A stretch of DNA of 64,000 bases from positions 1 to 64,000 of the forward strand of contig NZ_VTZU01000037.1 in the NCBI RefSeq assembly GCF_008370685.1. Direction: 5' to 3'. This stretch comes from Aquimarina sp. RZ0. GTDB taxonomy: Bacteria > Bacteroidota > Bacteroidia > Flavobacteriales > Flavobacteriaceae. The notes under the pieces are model-generated. The model ran no database searches, had not been told where the DNA came from, and worked only from the letters and a program-made list of their open reading frames with translations. Below, one piece after another: positions 1 through 8,148 of this stretch; the first letter of the stretch is position 1, and every line of letters starts with the position of its first letter. Both the position numbers and the translations under genes were made by a program.

Positions 1-229
1 TGTCAGTAGTTTGGTATTCTGACGACACTTCAAATCGACGACATATCGAGATATGTTGCTTATTTGAAGTAAAGTCAAGGTTGTCAAAGTAATGACCAGC
101 AGGCAGAAGGGTTTTTAAACATACTCTTAAAATCTCTAAGTGGCTGGAGAGATATTCAGAATTGATCCATTTGCGATCAAAAATCCCTTTTATTTCTTCA
201 ATTTTAGCGATATCTTTGTTAGGTAGCAT
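1..229 (-). CDS. Partial hypothetical protein (N-terminal part only)
   Basis: An open frame begins with ATG at 229 on the minus strand and stays open to the window edge, giving about 76 residues starting MLPNKDIAKIEEIKGIF. It is hydrophilic with no signal peptide or membrane segment, so probably cytoplasmic. I do not recognise a family in this fragment. A 76-codon frame running into the edge is only moderate evidence for a gene in such AT-rich DNA. The AT-rich stretch just upstream (230-300) could hold its promoter. Confidence 0.4.
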   Translation of the reverse strand, partial: MLPNKDIAKIEEIKGIFDRKWINSEYLSSHLEILRVCLKTLLPAGHYFDNLDFTSNKQHISICRRFEVSSEYQTTD

Positions 230-400
230 ATTTTGTATTTGTTTGTCTTATAACTTAAAAATACAATAAAATCAAGGGTTTACCAAGGTTTTCATGCTAC
301 TTTTCCCTCTTTTTAACCTCCTTGAAAACCGATAAATACTAGGTGCTAAACTTCAGTAACAATGATCCTTAATTCTAAGAAAGAGCGTTGAAAAGTTTTA

Positions 401-435
401 AAAAACCATCTAAATAATATTTTAGATGGTTTTTT
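401..435 (-). terminator. Rho-independent terminator hairpin
   Basis: A strong hairpin: AAAAACCATCTAAA pairs with TTTAGATGGTTTTT around a short AT loop. It has a T-run on both strands, so it could act in either direction. It lies downstream of the minus-strand lipoprotein gene that ends at 562 and most likely stops that transcript. Confidence 0.7.
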
Positions 436-518
436 ATCTTTTTTGGGAATCAGAAATGGTCTAACCTCCTGGCCAAAATATCGAGGACGTTATTGAACGT
501 CTTCAAAAGCTGTATAGA

Positions 519-546
519 ATTCCTCAAGACCTAAGCCTTGAGGAAT
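519..546. repeat. Ten-bp inverted repeat
   Basis: ATTCCTCAAG and CTTGAGGAAT form a perfect 10-bp stem with an 8-base loop just downstream of the lipoprotein stop codon. There is no T-run after it on the minus strand, so it may protect the mRNA 3' end rather than terminate transcription. The clearer terminator is at 401-435. Confidence 0.4.
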
Positions 547-561
547 CTGTTAGTTTTTTAA

Positions 562-1206
562 TTAATCAAGAAAATAGCCTTCTACAGAAGAGATTCTATC
601 GTCCAATCCTACTGGTGCGAAATTGGCAAAATTTGTAATTTGATTACGTATAGCAATTATGGTATGTACTCTGCCTGCTTTATTTGGGTGCTCATAAGCC
701 TTTAAAACATAATTACGATTTGAATAATTTTCAACTTTTGCAGAAGATATGCGATCATCAAATCGATGTGGAGCTTGTTTTATAAAAGGGTAGTAGAATG
801 CATTTCTACCAATAAGTGCACCACCTTGTGCAGTTGGATGATCATACAGTAAGGAAAGAACATCCAGAGAAGCTAATTTACGCTCAGGCGTACTGTTTTT
901 TACTTCTACATTATATTGCTGAATATACTCTTCAAGATCTTCTTTGTTTTCAAATAAATAGATTTTGTCGGGATCACCTAGCTCCAAAGTGTTTCCTTGT
1001 TCTAGTAACCCTTCAACTTCATCGCTGAGCGATGACCGATTAAGTGCTCCGTTTTTGTCTACCGTTGTTTTAAACGCTTGGTTTTTAAAAATAAAAGAAA
1101 TTTCTCTTTCCTGACTTTCGATTCCCTGGTTCTCGATAACTGTATCGTCTTTAGTACATGATACTACTGATACAAGTACTGCAATACATAAAAATAAATG
1201 TTTCAT
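562..1206 (-). CDS. Small lipoprotein with two beta/gamma-crystallin-like motifs
   Basis: The 214-residue product starts with a lipoprotein signal ending in VSVVSC (lipid-anchored Cys at 17), so it should be exported and attached to a membrane. The middle is hydrophilic and has no recognised domain. The C-terminal third holds two copies of DDRISS, each placed after an aromatic-rich stretch (YYPF... and NFANF...). This D-D/N-x-I-S-S pattern is the calcium-binding signature of beta/gamma-crystallin folds, also shared by the I36 family of protease inhibitors. I infer a small crystallin-fold domain of roughly residues 125-214. A secreted subtilisin is encoded next to it on the other strand, but a protease-inhibitor link is speculation. 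Its function is unknown. Confidence 0.6.
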   Translation of the reverse strand: MKHLFLCIAVLVSVVSCTKDDTVIENQGIESQEREISFIFKNQAFKTTVDKNGALNRSSLSDEVEGLLEQGNTLELGDPDKIYLFENKEDLEEYIQQYNVEVKNSTPERKLASLDVLSLLYDHPTAQGGALIGRNAFYYPFIKQAPHRFDDRISSAKVENYSNRNYVLKAYEHPNKAGRVHTIIAIRNQITNFANFAPVGLDDRISSVEGYFLD

Positions 1207-1828
1207 TTTTTAAGGTTTTAAAAAGTTTAATATTATTTTTTTTAAAGAAAACCGGTTTAATTTTAGTCAAATCTATTCATAAAATAAAGTTATAAATTCC
1301 CTGAATTCAGTGATTGTTATTTGCCCTGTTTACAGGGAGTTATCATAAATATTACAAAAGTTTTTTTGTTTTTTACAGGAGATAATTTCTTAAAAATAAT
1401 TGTATTTGTTTTTTAATTTTTGATTTGAAAATAGTTATGTTGATTAAAGGTGCTAATGTATGGTTGAATCTGTATTTAAGTTACTTTTTGTAATTCTTTG
1501 TATGAATTATATAGATTTCTATATACTATATGTCATTGCAGATAGCAACATTGTTTTATCAGTTTTTCTGAGAGTTATCATAGAGAAGATGTTTCAAGAA
1601 CATGGGTTTAAGGGACTATTACTTCTATGCGTATTTTGATATCCAGAATAGTATCCTTTTTTTTATAATTTATCAAAAAAATAAAAAAAAGTAGGGTTTT
1701 ATCAATTTCATGTGTTTATGGTATTAAGACAAATATGACGATGTACAATTTGCGAAGAGCGTGCTTTTTTGTAGAAACTGTTCTTGATCATTTAATCTAT
1801 TAAAACCTTAATTGTAAGACTTGGAATC
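1207..1828. other. Intergenic region between divergent genes
   Basis: About 620 bp of very AT-rich DNA separates the lipoprotein gene (minus) from the subtilisin gene (plus). It must contain both promoters. I see no convincing open frame, tRNA or strong hairpin, and no promoter that I can place with confidence. Confidence 0.5.
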
Positions 1829-3457
1829 ATGAAAAAAATAATTATTCTAATCGCAATTGTATTATTGAATACGTGGATACAGGCGCAACAACCAAAACAT
1901 ATTCCTGGAGAAATCCTGGTTAAGCTAGAAGGGAATTACACCGGAAAATCATTACTTGAGGATTCTAAAAAATTACATTTACCAATACATAAATCTATTC
2001 TTGTTTCAAAAAGTTTGAACATCTGGAAATTCAGTTTCGATCAAAATAAAATGGATATTGATCAAATGATTCAACGAGTTTATAAGAACAAAAAAGCTGT
2101 AATAGTACAAGCAAATCATATTCTCAAAAAACGATCTACAACGCCTAATGATGTGGGGTATCGTCGACAATGGCAATATTTTCAGTCAAATGATAAAGAT
2201 ATAGATGCGGATGAAGCTTGGGATATTACTACCGGAGGAACCACTGCTGATGGTCGTGAAATTGTTGTAGCTGTTATTGATGATGGTATGCAGTTTGATC
2301 ATCCAGATTTGGTTGATAATCTCTGGACGAATAGTCAGGAAATACCAGGAAACAATATAGACGATGATGGGAATGGTTATATTGATGATGTAAAAGGATG
2401 GAGTACTATTACAGATAATGATGATATAAAAGATGGAGGACACGGGACATCAGTATCTGGAATTGTTGGTGCCAAAGGAAATAATAGTATTGGTGTTTCT
2501 GGAGTGAATTGGGATGTAAAAATAATGGTTGTAGAAATAGGAAATGTGGATGTAGGGAATGTAGAGGGTGCGATAAAAGCATACACGTATATTTTAGACA
2601 ATAGAAAGTTGTATAATGAAACTAATGGAGCCAAAGGTGCTTTTGTGGTGTGTACTAATGCATCTTTTGGTGTTGATTTCGGAAAACCAGAGGATGCTCC
2701 ATTGTGGTGCGAATTATACGATACACTGGGGAAACATGGAATCCTGAATGCTGGTGCGACTATCAATGAAGAGGAAAATGTAGATGTTGTAGGAGACCTG
2801 CCTACTTCTTGTCCGAGTGAATTTCTTATTTCTGTAACAAATATAGCGCAAGACGATATTAAATTAAGTGAAGCTGGCTATGGAGCAGAAACCATAGATT
2901 TGGGCGCTCCAGGAGAAGGAGTTTATACTACCGCATCAGGAAATAGTTATGCAACCTTTGGCGGAACATCTGGAGCAACTCCACATGTCGCAGGAACCAT
3001 AGCTTTATTATATGCAGCTCCAAGTGTTGATTTTGCTAATCTGGCGATACAAGACCCAGAGGAAGCTGCAAGAAAAGTAAAAAGCTATATTCTTGAAAAT
3101 ACAGACCCTAATACTAGCCTAGACGGTATTACAGTGACCGGAGGTAGACTAAACACATTCAAAAGCCTTCAGGCACTTATGGATGACCAAGTATTTCCTA
3201 TTGATGATGTACAAACTGTATTTAGTGATGAACTTATTTTGTATCCAAATCCGGCAACAGATTTAATTAATTTTAAAACAAGGTCTAACGCTACCATAAA
3301 TTCGGTTGTTATTCATGACACTAAAGGGAAAGTAATTAAGTCATATGAAAATAGTAGTAGCGCAGATATTTCTGATTTAAGTAAAGGGTCTTATATCATA
3401 CGATATCAATTAAAGGGTGCTAGAGAGTTTAAGTACACCCTATTTTTAAAAAGGTAA
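1829..3457 (+). CDS. Secreted S8 subtilisin-like serine protease with type IX sorting tail
   Basis: A 542-residue secreted endopeptidase. A Sec signal peptide (about 1-20, ending IQAQ) is followed by a fervidolysin-like prodomain (about 21-105, with PGEILVKLEG) and the S8 catalytic domain (about 130-430). The triad is visible: Asp151 in VAVIDDGMQFDHPDL, His205 in GGHGTSVSGIVG and Ser381 in GGTSGATPHVAG. The last motif has Gly where most subtilisins have Met, a tolerated change. Insertions between Asp and His carry Asp/Asn-rich calcium-type loops (NNIDDDGNGYIDD). Residues about 465-542 are a type IX sorting domain (LYPNPATDLINF ... GSYIIRY), so the enzyme should cross the outer membrane through T9SS, whose PorU and PorV genes lie in this window. 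It stands alone, and its substrate cannot be told. Confidence 0.9.
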   Translation: MKKIIILIAIVLLNTWIQAQQPKHIPGEILVKLEGNYTGKSLLEDSKKLHLPIHKSILVSKSLNIWKFSFDQNKMDIDQMIQRVYKNKKAVIVQANHILKKRSTTPNDVGYRRQWQYFQSNDKDIDADEAWDITTGGTTADGREIVVAVIDDGMQFDHPDLVDNLWTNSQEIPGNNIDDDGNGYIDDVKGWSTITDNDDIKDGGHGTSVSGIVGAKGNNSIGVSGVNWDVKIMVVEIGNVDVGNVEGAIKAYTYILDNRKLYNETNGAKGAFVVCTNASFGVDFGKPEDAPLWCELYDTLGKHGILNAGATINEEENVDVVGDLPTSCPSEFLISVTNIAQDDIKLSEAGYGAETIDLGAPGEGVYTTASGNSYATFGGTSGATPHVAGTIALLYAAPSVDFANLAIQDPEEAARKVKSYILENTDPNTSLDGITVTGGRLNTFKSLQALMDDQVFPIDDVQTVFSDELILYPNPATDLINFKTRSNATINSVVIHDTKGKVIKSYENSSSADISDLSKGSYIIRYQLKGAREFKYTLFLKR

Positions 3458-3540
3458 GAAGAAACATTCCGCATAGCAGGGGATATTTTTATTCTGAAAC
3501 TAAGATAAAAAGAGCATTTTATTCCAGTAGATTTATATGA

Positions 3541-3701
3541 TACAATTTACGGGTGAGAATTTCGTAAAAATAATGGCAAGGATTTTTCGCTAGATTGATG
3601 AATCAAATTAAAGAATAGCCATAGCTATTGTTTCATTTTATGAAGAAAATATAGTAGAAAAAGAATGTCATTAGATGCGAAATTTTTATTCGTAAATCGT
3701 A
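3541..3701. repeat. Palindromic intergenic element, diverged copy (family A)
   Basis: A 161-bp imperfect palindrome. It starts TACAATTTACGGGTGAGAAT and ends CGAAATTTTTATTCGTAAATC-GTA, with its symmetry centre near 3621 at AATAGCCATAGCTATT. Its ends, length and centre match the two near-identical 160-bp elements at 33292-33451 and 62484-62643, so it is an older member of the same family. It lies between convergent genes. Confidence 0.6.
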
Positions 3702-3715
3702 TGACAACAAGTATT

Positions 3716-3762
3716 AAAAAAGAAAAAAGGATTCATTTTTAGAACCCTTTTTCTTTTTTTAT
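3716..3762. terminator. Bidirectional terminator
   Basis: An A-rich arm ending AAAAAAGGATTC pairs with GAACCCTTTTTCTTTTTTT across a 7-base loop. The T-run on the plus strand and A-run at the left make it usable by both the subtilisin gene (plus, ends 3457) and the convergent glycosidase gene (minus, ends 3794). Confidence 0.65.
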
Positions 3763-3793
3763 TACGTAAAAAATAAGACCTGCTTTAAGGAAA

Positions 3794-6361
3794 TTATTTC
3801 TTGATAATTTTAAGGATTTTTTTTAAGTTTCTTTGTTCTTCTAGTATTTCTAAAAAATAAACACCATTTGATAAATAATCAAGTGAAATTTTTTGATTAT
3901 TACCTGATAAAATTCCTTGTGTCAATTGCGCCCCCTGAAGGCTATAGATCTTAAATCCAACATCTTTTTCTGAATTTGTATGAACCACAATTTTATCATT
4001 AAAAGGGTTGGGGTATATTTTGATAGGAAAACTAGAAGTATCTGTGTGCTCATCTGTGGATAAAGTATTTTTCTTAACTTCTAATAACAAAACCTGTTCT
4101 GAAGCAATTACAAAATTATTGGTCAGCGTTGTTCCTTTTAATAAGTCTATAATTTCGATATCAGTATCATCACCTTGTAGTGATAAGTTGATAGTAGCAT
4201 CAGTTAGACCTAAATTCACTAAAGAAAGAATGTTTTTACTCTCAGTTGTTTTGATTGATCTATGGGCTACACCTTTAAAATCAGCAACTGCGGTATTGGT
4301 TTCTGTAACTTCTACAACAAGATTGTGACCTCTTTCTTTTACCAAAGTTATTGTACGATCTTTAATTCCATTAGCACTTACATTTATAATTGTTCCTTCA
4401 GCGGGAGTTAATGTAGTTGTATGATTACGACCATATTCATCTTTTTTAAGACTTAGCGGATCCAGAAGTATAGTTCCTCCATCATTAAGATATTGTTGTA
4501 AGGTATTTAATTCATCAATGGTAACATATTCAGTATTGCTTATGACAATAAACTCCCAATCTCTATTGTTTTGGTTTTTGATAATATTTTCGGTAGCAAA
4601 CCCCAATCGATATCCTTCAAAATAGATAGATTCATATAGATTACTAATCTGCGACATATGATTGTCTTTATTAATAGCTGAAGTCTCAGAGTAGAAAATC
4701 CTTATTGGGTTTTCAAGCTCTTGTAATAGTGAAATTTCCTCACCATAAGAATTAAGATCCATAATGGTGGCTTGAATTTCATTAAAAATACTGGGTTGCT
4801 GTGCAACGGTACCTGCGTGTACAAAATTAGGTTTGGTAATAGAACCATCTGTGTCACGAAGCCATACCCAATTGGTAGTAGCATCTAATCCATGAATAGT
4901 TGCCAGCCAATGAGAGGCTCTGGCATATGAAGGTTCCAGAAAAGAATCGGTGAACCTCACATTTGTAAGAAAATGTGCTTCAGAATTATAATTTATGGCA
5001 GTAGGATTCACAGAATGCATAAAATCATAGGACATAGTAGCTCCCAGCCATTCCATCGTATAGAAATCCTGCCATGGTAAAGTACCCCAAAGCAAAGAAT
5101 TTTTCATAGATGCATCATTACCGATAATCTCAGTAAGACTTGTTAATGACTCAAAATCAAGTCCGTTATCGCGCGCATTGCCAGACCACTGTCCAGGAAT
5201 CAATTTTATATGTGTTTTTGCTTCTTCATCATATTTTTTGATCTCATCGTGTAAAAATGTAAACCAATTTGTAACACGGTTTTGGTTAAATCGCATAAAA
5301 TCATACCATTTAGGGTTTCCTCGAAGATCAGCAGGTATTGGTGTAACTATAGAATTTGCGGCAGCTTCAAAAGAATTAAATGAGGAGTTCCAAAGAGCAT
5401 TCATAGTAGCTAATGAAGTGTGTTTTACTCTTAACCAATCAACAAATTTTGCTTTGGTATAAGGAGTAATATCTACGATATCCCAGGTTCCAACAGTATT
5501 CCAGTGAGGTTCATTAGTAAGCATATATCCTAACTTACTTATGTTTTTACCTTTATAAATAGGAACCAGATCTTTGAATAATACTTCATGCATTACTTTT
5601 GCCTGTGGATGATCAATATCAAAAGCAGTGAATTCTGAGCGACCTTCCTGAATATCAGGGTAATCTGTTAGTATAAAATCTGGGATGAGAGATTGTCCTA
5701 AAAAAGGAGATCCAAAATTCCCTGTTTTAAGATTATTAGTTAACCAGTTTACCAAATTAGGGTTCGTTACAAGAGTTCCGTCTGATGATTTTCTTAACAT
5801 CCTCAGATCAAAGAAATCACCTCCAAGATCACCAAAATACTCAGTCAGACTAAAGGAATCCAACGAATTGTTTTTGAAATTCCAATCATTAACAAATACA
5901 GGAGTACCATTCTGGGTAATTCTTGTACCGTTAATTTCTAATTGATCCCATTGTATCTCAGGTGTTGGTTTTCTGGTTTCCTCTTTGTTGATCAGCTGGG
6001 TCAGTTTCCTAATATTCTGATCTAAAACTTTTATAATTTCTTCTCTTTCATATTCAGGTATTCTTTCTGCTAATTCTGCAGGAGTAGGTTTTGGTACTCC
6101 AACGGGAATCGAATTGTGAGCAGCAAACTCAGCTTCGTTTATGGCTTTATTATTTTCATCCCAGGTTGCACAAACCAGAAAGATTTCTGCCACACGTATT
6201 CCCATTTTTTCCTGAGTAGTATCAATACCTTCTGATTCTGCGGTATTGATTAATATGGTAAGTTCATCAATTTTTGATCGAGCTTCTTGCTCTAGTGATT
6301 GCGAAAAACTAAGTAAACTTAGCATACAAAAGAAGCTGAAGAGTCCCCATTTTTGATTCAT
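3794..6361 (-). CDS. Secreted GH42/GH50-like clan GH-A glycoside hydrolase with type IX sorting tail
   Basis: An 855-residue exported protein. The signal peptide is about 1-20 (LLSFSQ). Residues 21-135 are a helical, charged segment. A TIM-barrel-like catalytic region spans about 150-530, with candidate acid/base Glu284 in LTNEPHW and nucleophile Glu461 in YNSEAHF, the layout of clan GH-A enzymes such as GH42 beta-galactosidases and GH50 beta-agarases. Residues about 550-660 look like the GATase-like second domain of GH42. Residues about 775-855 are a type IX sorting domain (IYPNPFNDKIVV ... NGVYFLEI). It is the last gene of the minus-strand cluster, 200 bp beyond the sulfatase, and an AACCATTT motif lies 86 bp upstream, so it may have its own promoter. 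An extracellular beta-galactan-cleaving role fits the locus. The exact GH family is uncertain. Confidence 0.7.
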   Translation of the reverse strand: MNQKWGLFSFFCMLSLLSFSQSLEQEARSKIDELTILINTAESEGIDTTQEKMGIRVAEIFLVCATWDENNKAINEAEFAAHNSIPVGVPKPTPAELAERIPEYEREEIIKVLDQNIRKLTQLINKEETRKPTPEIQWDQLEINGTRITQNGTPVFVNDWNFKNNSLDSFSLTEYFGDLGGDFFDLRMLRKSSDGTLVTNPNLVNWLTNNLKTGNFGSPFLGQSLIPDFILTDYPDIQEGRSEFTAFDIDHPQAKVMHEVLFKDLVPIYKGKNISKLGYMLTNEPHWNTVGTWDIVDITPYTKAKFVDWLRVKHTSLATMNALWNSSFNSFEAAANSIVTPIPADLRGNPKWYDFMRFNQNRVTNWFTFLHDEIKKYDEEAKTHIKLIPGQWSGNARDNGLDFESLTSLTEIIGNDASMKNSLLWGTLPWQDFYTMEWLGATMSYDFMHSVNPTAINYNSEAHFLTNVRFTDSFLEPSYARASHWLATIHGLDATTNWVWLRDTDGSITKPNFVHAGTVAQQPSIFNEIQATIMDLNSYGEEISLLQELENPIRIFYSETSAINKDNHMSQISNLYESIYFEGYRLGFATENIIKNQNNRDWEFIVISNTEYVTIDELNTLQQYLNDGGTILLDPLSLKKDEYGRNHTTTLTPAEGTIINVSANGIKDRTITLVKERGHNLVVEVTETNTAVADFKGVAHRSIKTTESKNILSLVNLGLTDATINLSLQGDDTDIEIIDLLKGTTLTNNFVIASEQVLLLEVKKNTLSTDEHTDTSSFPIKIYPNPFNDKIVVHTNSEKDVGFKIYSLQGAQLTQGILSGNNQKISLDYLSNGVYFLEILEEQRNLKKILKIIKK

Positions 6362-6446
6362 AATAATATTTTTTTAATTGGTTGACGTTTGCATTTATAT
6401 AATGAACGTAATGTCATTAGTATATTGTATGAAATGAAATATTTTG

Positions 6447-6454
6447 AACCATTT
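6447..6454. promoter_or_regulatory. AACCATTT motif upstream of the GH42/GH50-like gene
   Basis: AACCATTT on the plus strand, 86 bp before the start at 6361. The same 8-mer occurs in three other promoter regions of this cluster (21143, 22871 reversed, 23103). A role as operator is inferred from this recurrence only. Confidence 0.35.
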
Positions 6455-6561
6455 TACAGATCTGTTTTTCATTAGAAGTAGTGTTTTCAAAATAAATGGC
6501 TATGGTCGTAAAACCCTTGTTGAATGAAGAAATGATCAGTATAGCGAGTGCGGAGTTTGTA

Positions 6562-8148
6562 TTAATAATACTCCCAAAAATCGTATTTTTCTCCAGAGAT
6601 ATTCTCTTTTTTATCACCTAATTCTAAAGCCTTACTTTTCATTTCATTCTTCATAGTTTCTAATATCGCTTTATATTGTGGTTGAAAAGATAAATCAATT
6701 GTTTCCCAGGGGTCTTTTTTAAAATTAAAAAGTTGAGTAACTCTGGACCCTGTTATGAATTCTCCTTTGTTTTTGTTAAAATTTTTAGCCCTTACATATT
6801 CGATTAACTTATAATCTCCTTTTCGGTATGCCCGCTGAAACTGTTTATAGGCGTGATATGTGTATTCACGATGCTGCGTTTGTTTGTTTTGTATACTAGG
6901 TAGTAAGCTTTTTCCTGTAATTGTTTTGGGTTTATTGATTTGGGTAATGTCACATATAGTAGGAAAAATATCATGAATATAAGTATACGAGTTTATTTTA
7001 AGTCCTTTGTCTTTTATGACACCTCCCGCCATAACAAAAGGCACATGAACTCCATCTTCATCATATATATTTTGTTTTCCGATTAATCCGTGATTTCCCA
7101 CTGCGAGTCCACTGTCTCCCGCAAAAACAATAAGTGTATTCTCATAATTTCCACTTTCTTTAAGAGCAGAGATTACCTTACCTATCTGAGTATCCAGATG
7201 TGTAATAATAGCATAGTAATCTGCCAGATGCTGTTTCGCAATTTCTTTAGTTCTGGGCCAGGGTGCTAATTCTTCGTCCCTCAATACCATATGTCCATTA
7301 TCAAAGGGATGTTGAGACATATAAGATGGTGGAAGCGTCATAGTTTTTGGGGTATACTTGGCACGATATTTTTCGGGAGCTTGTCTCGGGTCGTGCGGAG
7401 CATGAAATGCAAGGTATAGTAAGAATGGTTTTTTCTTGCGGTATTCTTTTATAAATAGAGAAGCACTTTCTGCAAAAATTTCAGAGGTATGAGGACCATT
7501 CTGCTCTGTTCCAGTAGGTCCTTTTTTATCGTCTTTGTTCAGTGATCTTCGAGTAATCTTACCTTTTTCGTCATAGGTAAGTAAATAAGCATCTTCTTTT
7601 TTAAACGCTCCTTTTTTATCCCAATCCCATAATGGCATTCTAAAATGGTCTGTTAAATAAACTCCACGACCCATAATCTTATCTCCAGAATCAAAAGAAC
7701 GGATTAAAGATGCATTATCCTGATGCCATTTTCCAACAATATGAGTGTAATACCCAGCTTTTTTAAAAGTCTCACCGATCGTTTTATGTTCTTTTGGGAT
7801 TACATGTCCCTGACCCTTTAACTGAAAAACATTTCTGCCAGAGAGCAACATGGCCCTACTAGGTACACAGGTGGCTCCCGAAAAAGATCCCATTAAATAT
7901 GTATTGGTAAAAGAGATTCCATCATTTACAAGGCTATCCATATGGGGAGTTTCAACCTGTTGACCACCGAGTGCATGAACTCCTGTATATCTATGGTCGT
8001 CTGTGTATATAATTAAAACATTTGGTTTTTTATTACTTTCAGAGATGTGTTTTTGTGCTTTTATTGAGTTCATCGAAACTAATAATAGCACCATTCTTAT
8101 TAGAAATGATTTTAACTTTTTGCTGATCTTGTGTGCTTTCAATGCCAT
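6562..8148 (-). CDS. Secreted S1-family (FGly) sulfatase
   Basis: A 528-residue arylsulfatase-superfamily enzyme. The N-terminus, with basic residues followed by MVLLLVSMNSIKAQ, is a signal peptide, placing it in the periplasm or outside. Metal ligands Asp50-Asp51 lie in IIYTDDHRY, and the catalytic formylglycine Cys94 lies in GATCVPSR, the C-x-P-S-R signature needing oxidation by a maturase (none in the window). Other family signatures are HIVGKWH, AFHAPHDPR and FAGDSGLAVGNHGLIGK. The first ATG makes the gene overlap the upstream GH28 frame by 110 bp; Met19 (8094) would shorten this but remove the basic start of the signal peptide. In a porphyran-type locus the likely role is removal of 6-sulfate from L-galactose so that a GH29 can act. 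The S1 subfamily cannot be assigned by eye. Confidence 0.85.
   Translation of the reverse strand: MALKAHKISKKLKSFLIRMVLLLVSMNSIKAQKHISESNKKPNVLIIYTDDHRYTGVHALGGQQVETPHMDSLVNDGISFTNTYLMGSFSGATCVPSRAMLLSGRNVFQLKGQGHVIPKEHKTIGETFKKAGYYTHIVGKWHQDNASLIRSFDSGDKIMGRGVYLTDHFRMPLWDWDKKGAFKKEDAYLLTYDEKGKITRRSLNKDDKKGPTGTEQNGPHTSEIFAESASLFIKEYRKKKPFLLYLAFHAPHDPRQAPEKYRAKYTPKTMTLPPSYMSQHPFDNGHMVLRDEELAPWPRTKEIAKQHLADYYAIITHLDTQIGKVISALKESGNYENTLIVFAGDSGLAVGNHGLIGKQNIYDEDGVHVPFVMAGGVIKDKGLKINSYTYIHDIFPTICDITQINKPKTITGKSLLPSIQNKQTQHREYTYHAYKQFQRAYRKGDYKLIEYVRAKNFNKNKGEFITGSRVTQLFNFKKDPWETIDLSFQPQYKAILETMKNEMKSKALELGDKKENISGEKYDFWEYY

Noticed and set aside
1207-1828. Search for tRNA, riboswitch or CRISPR signals in the longer gaps
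   Set aside because: No cloverleaf, repeat-spacer pattern or conserved riboswitch core was seen in this or the other long intergenic stretches.
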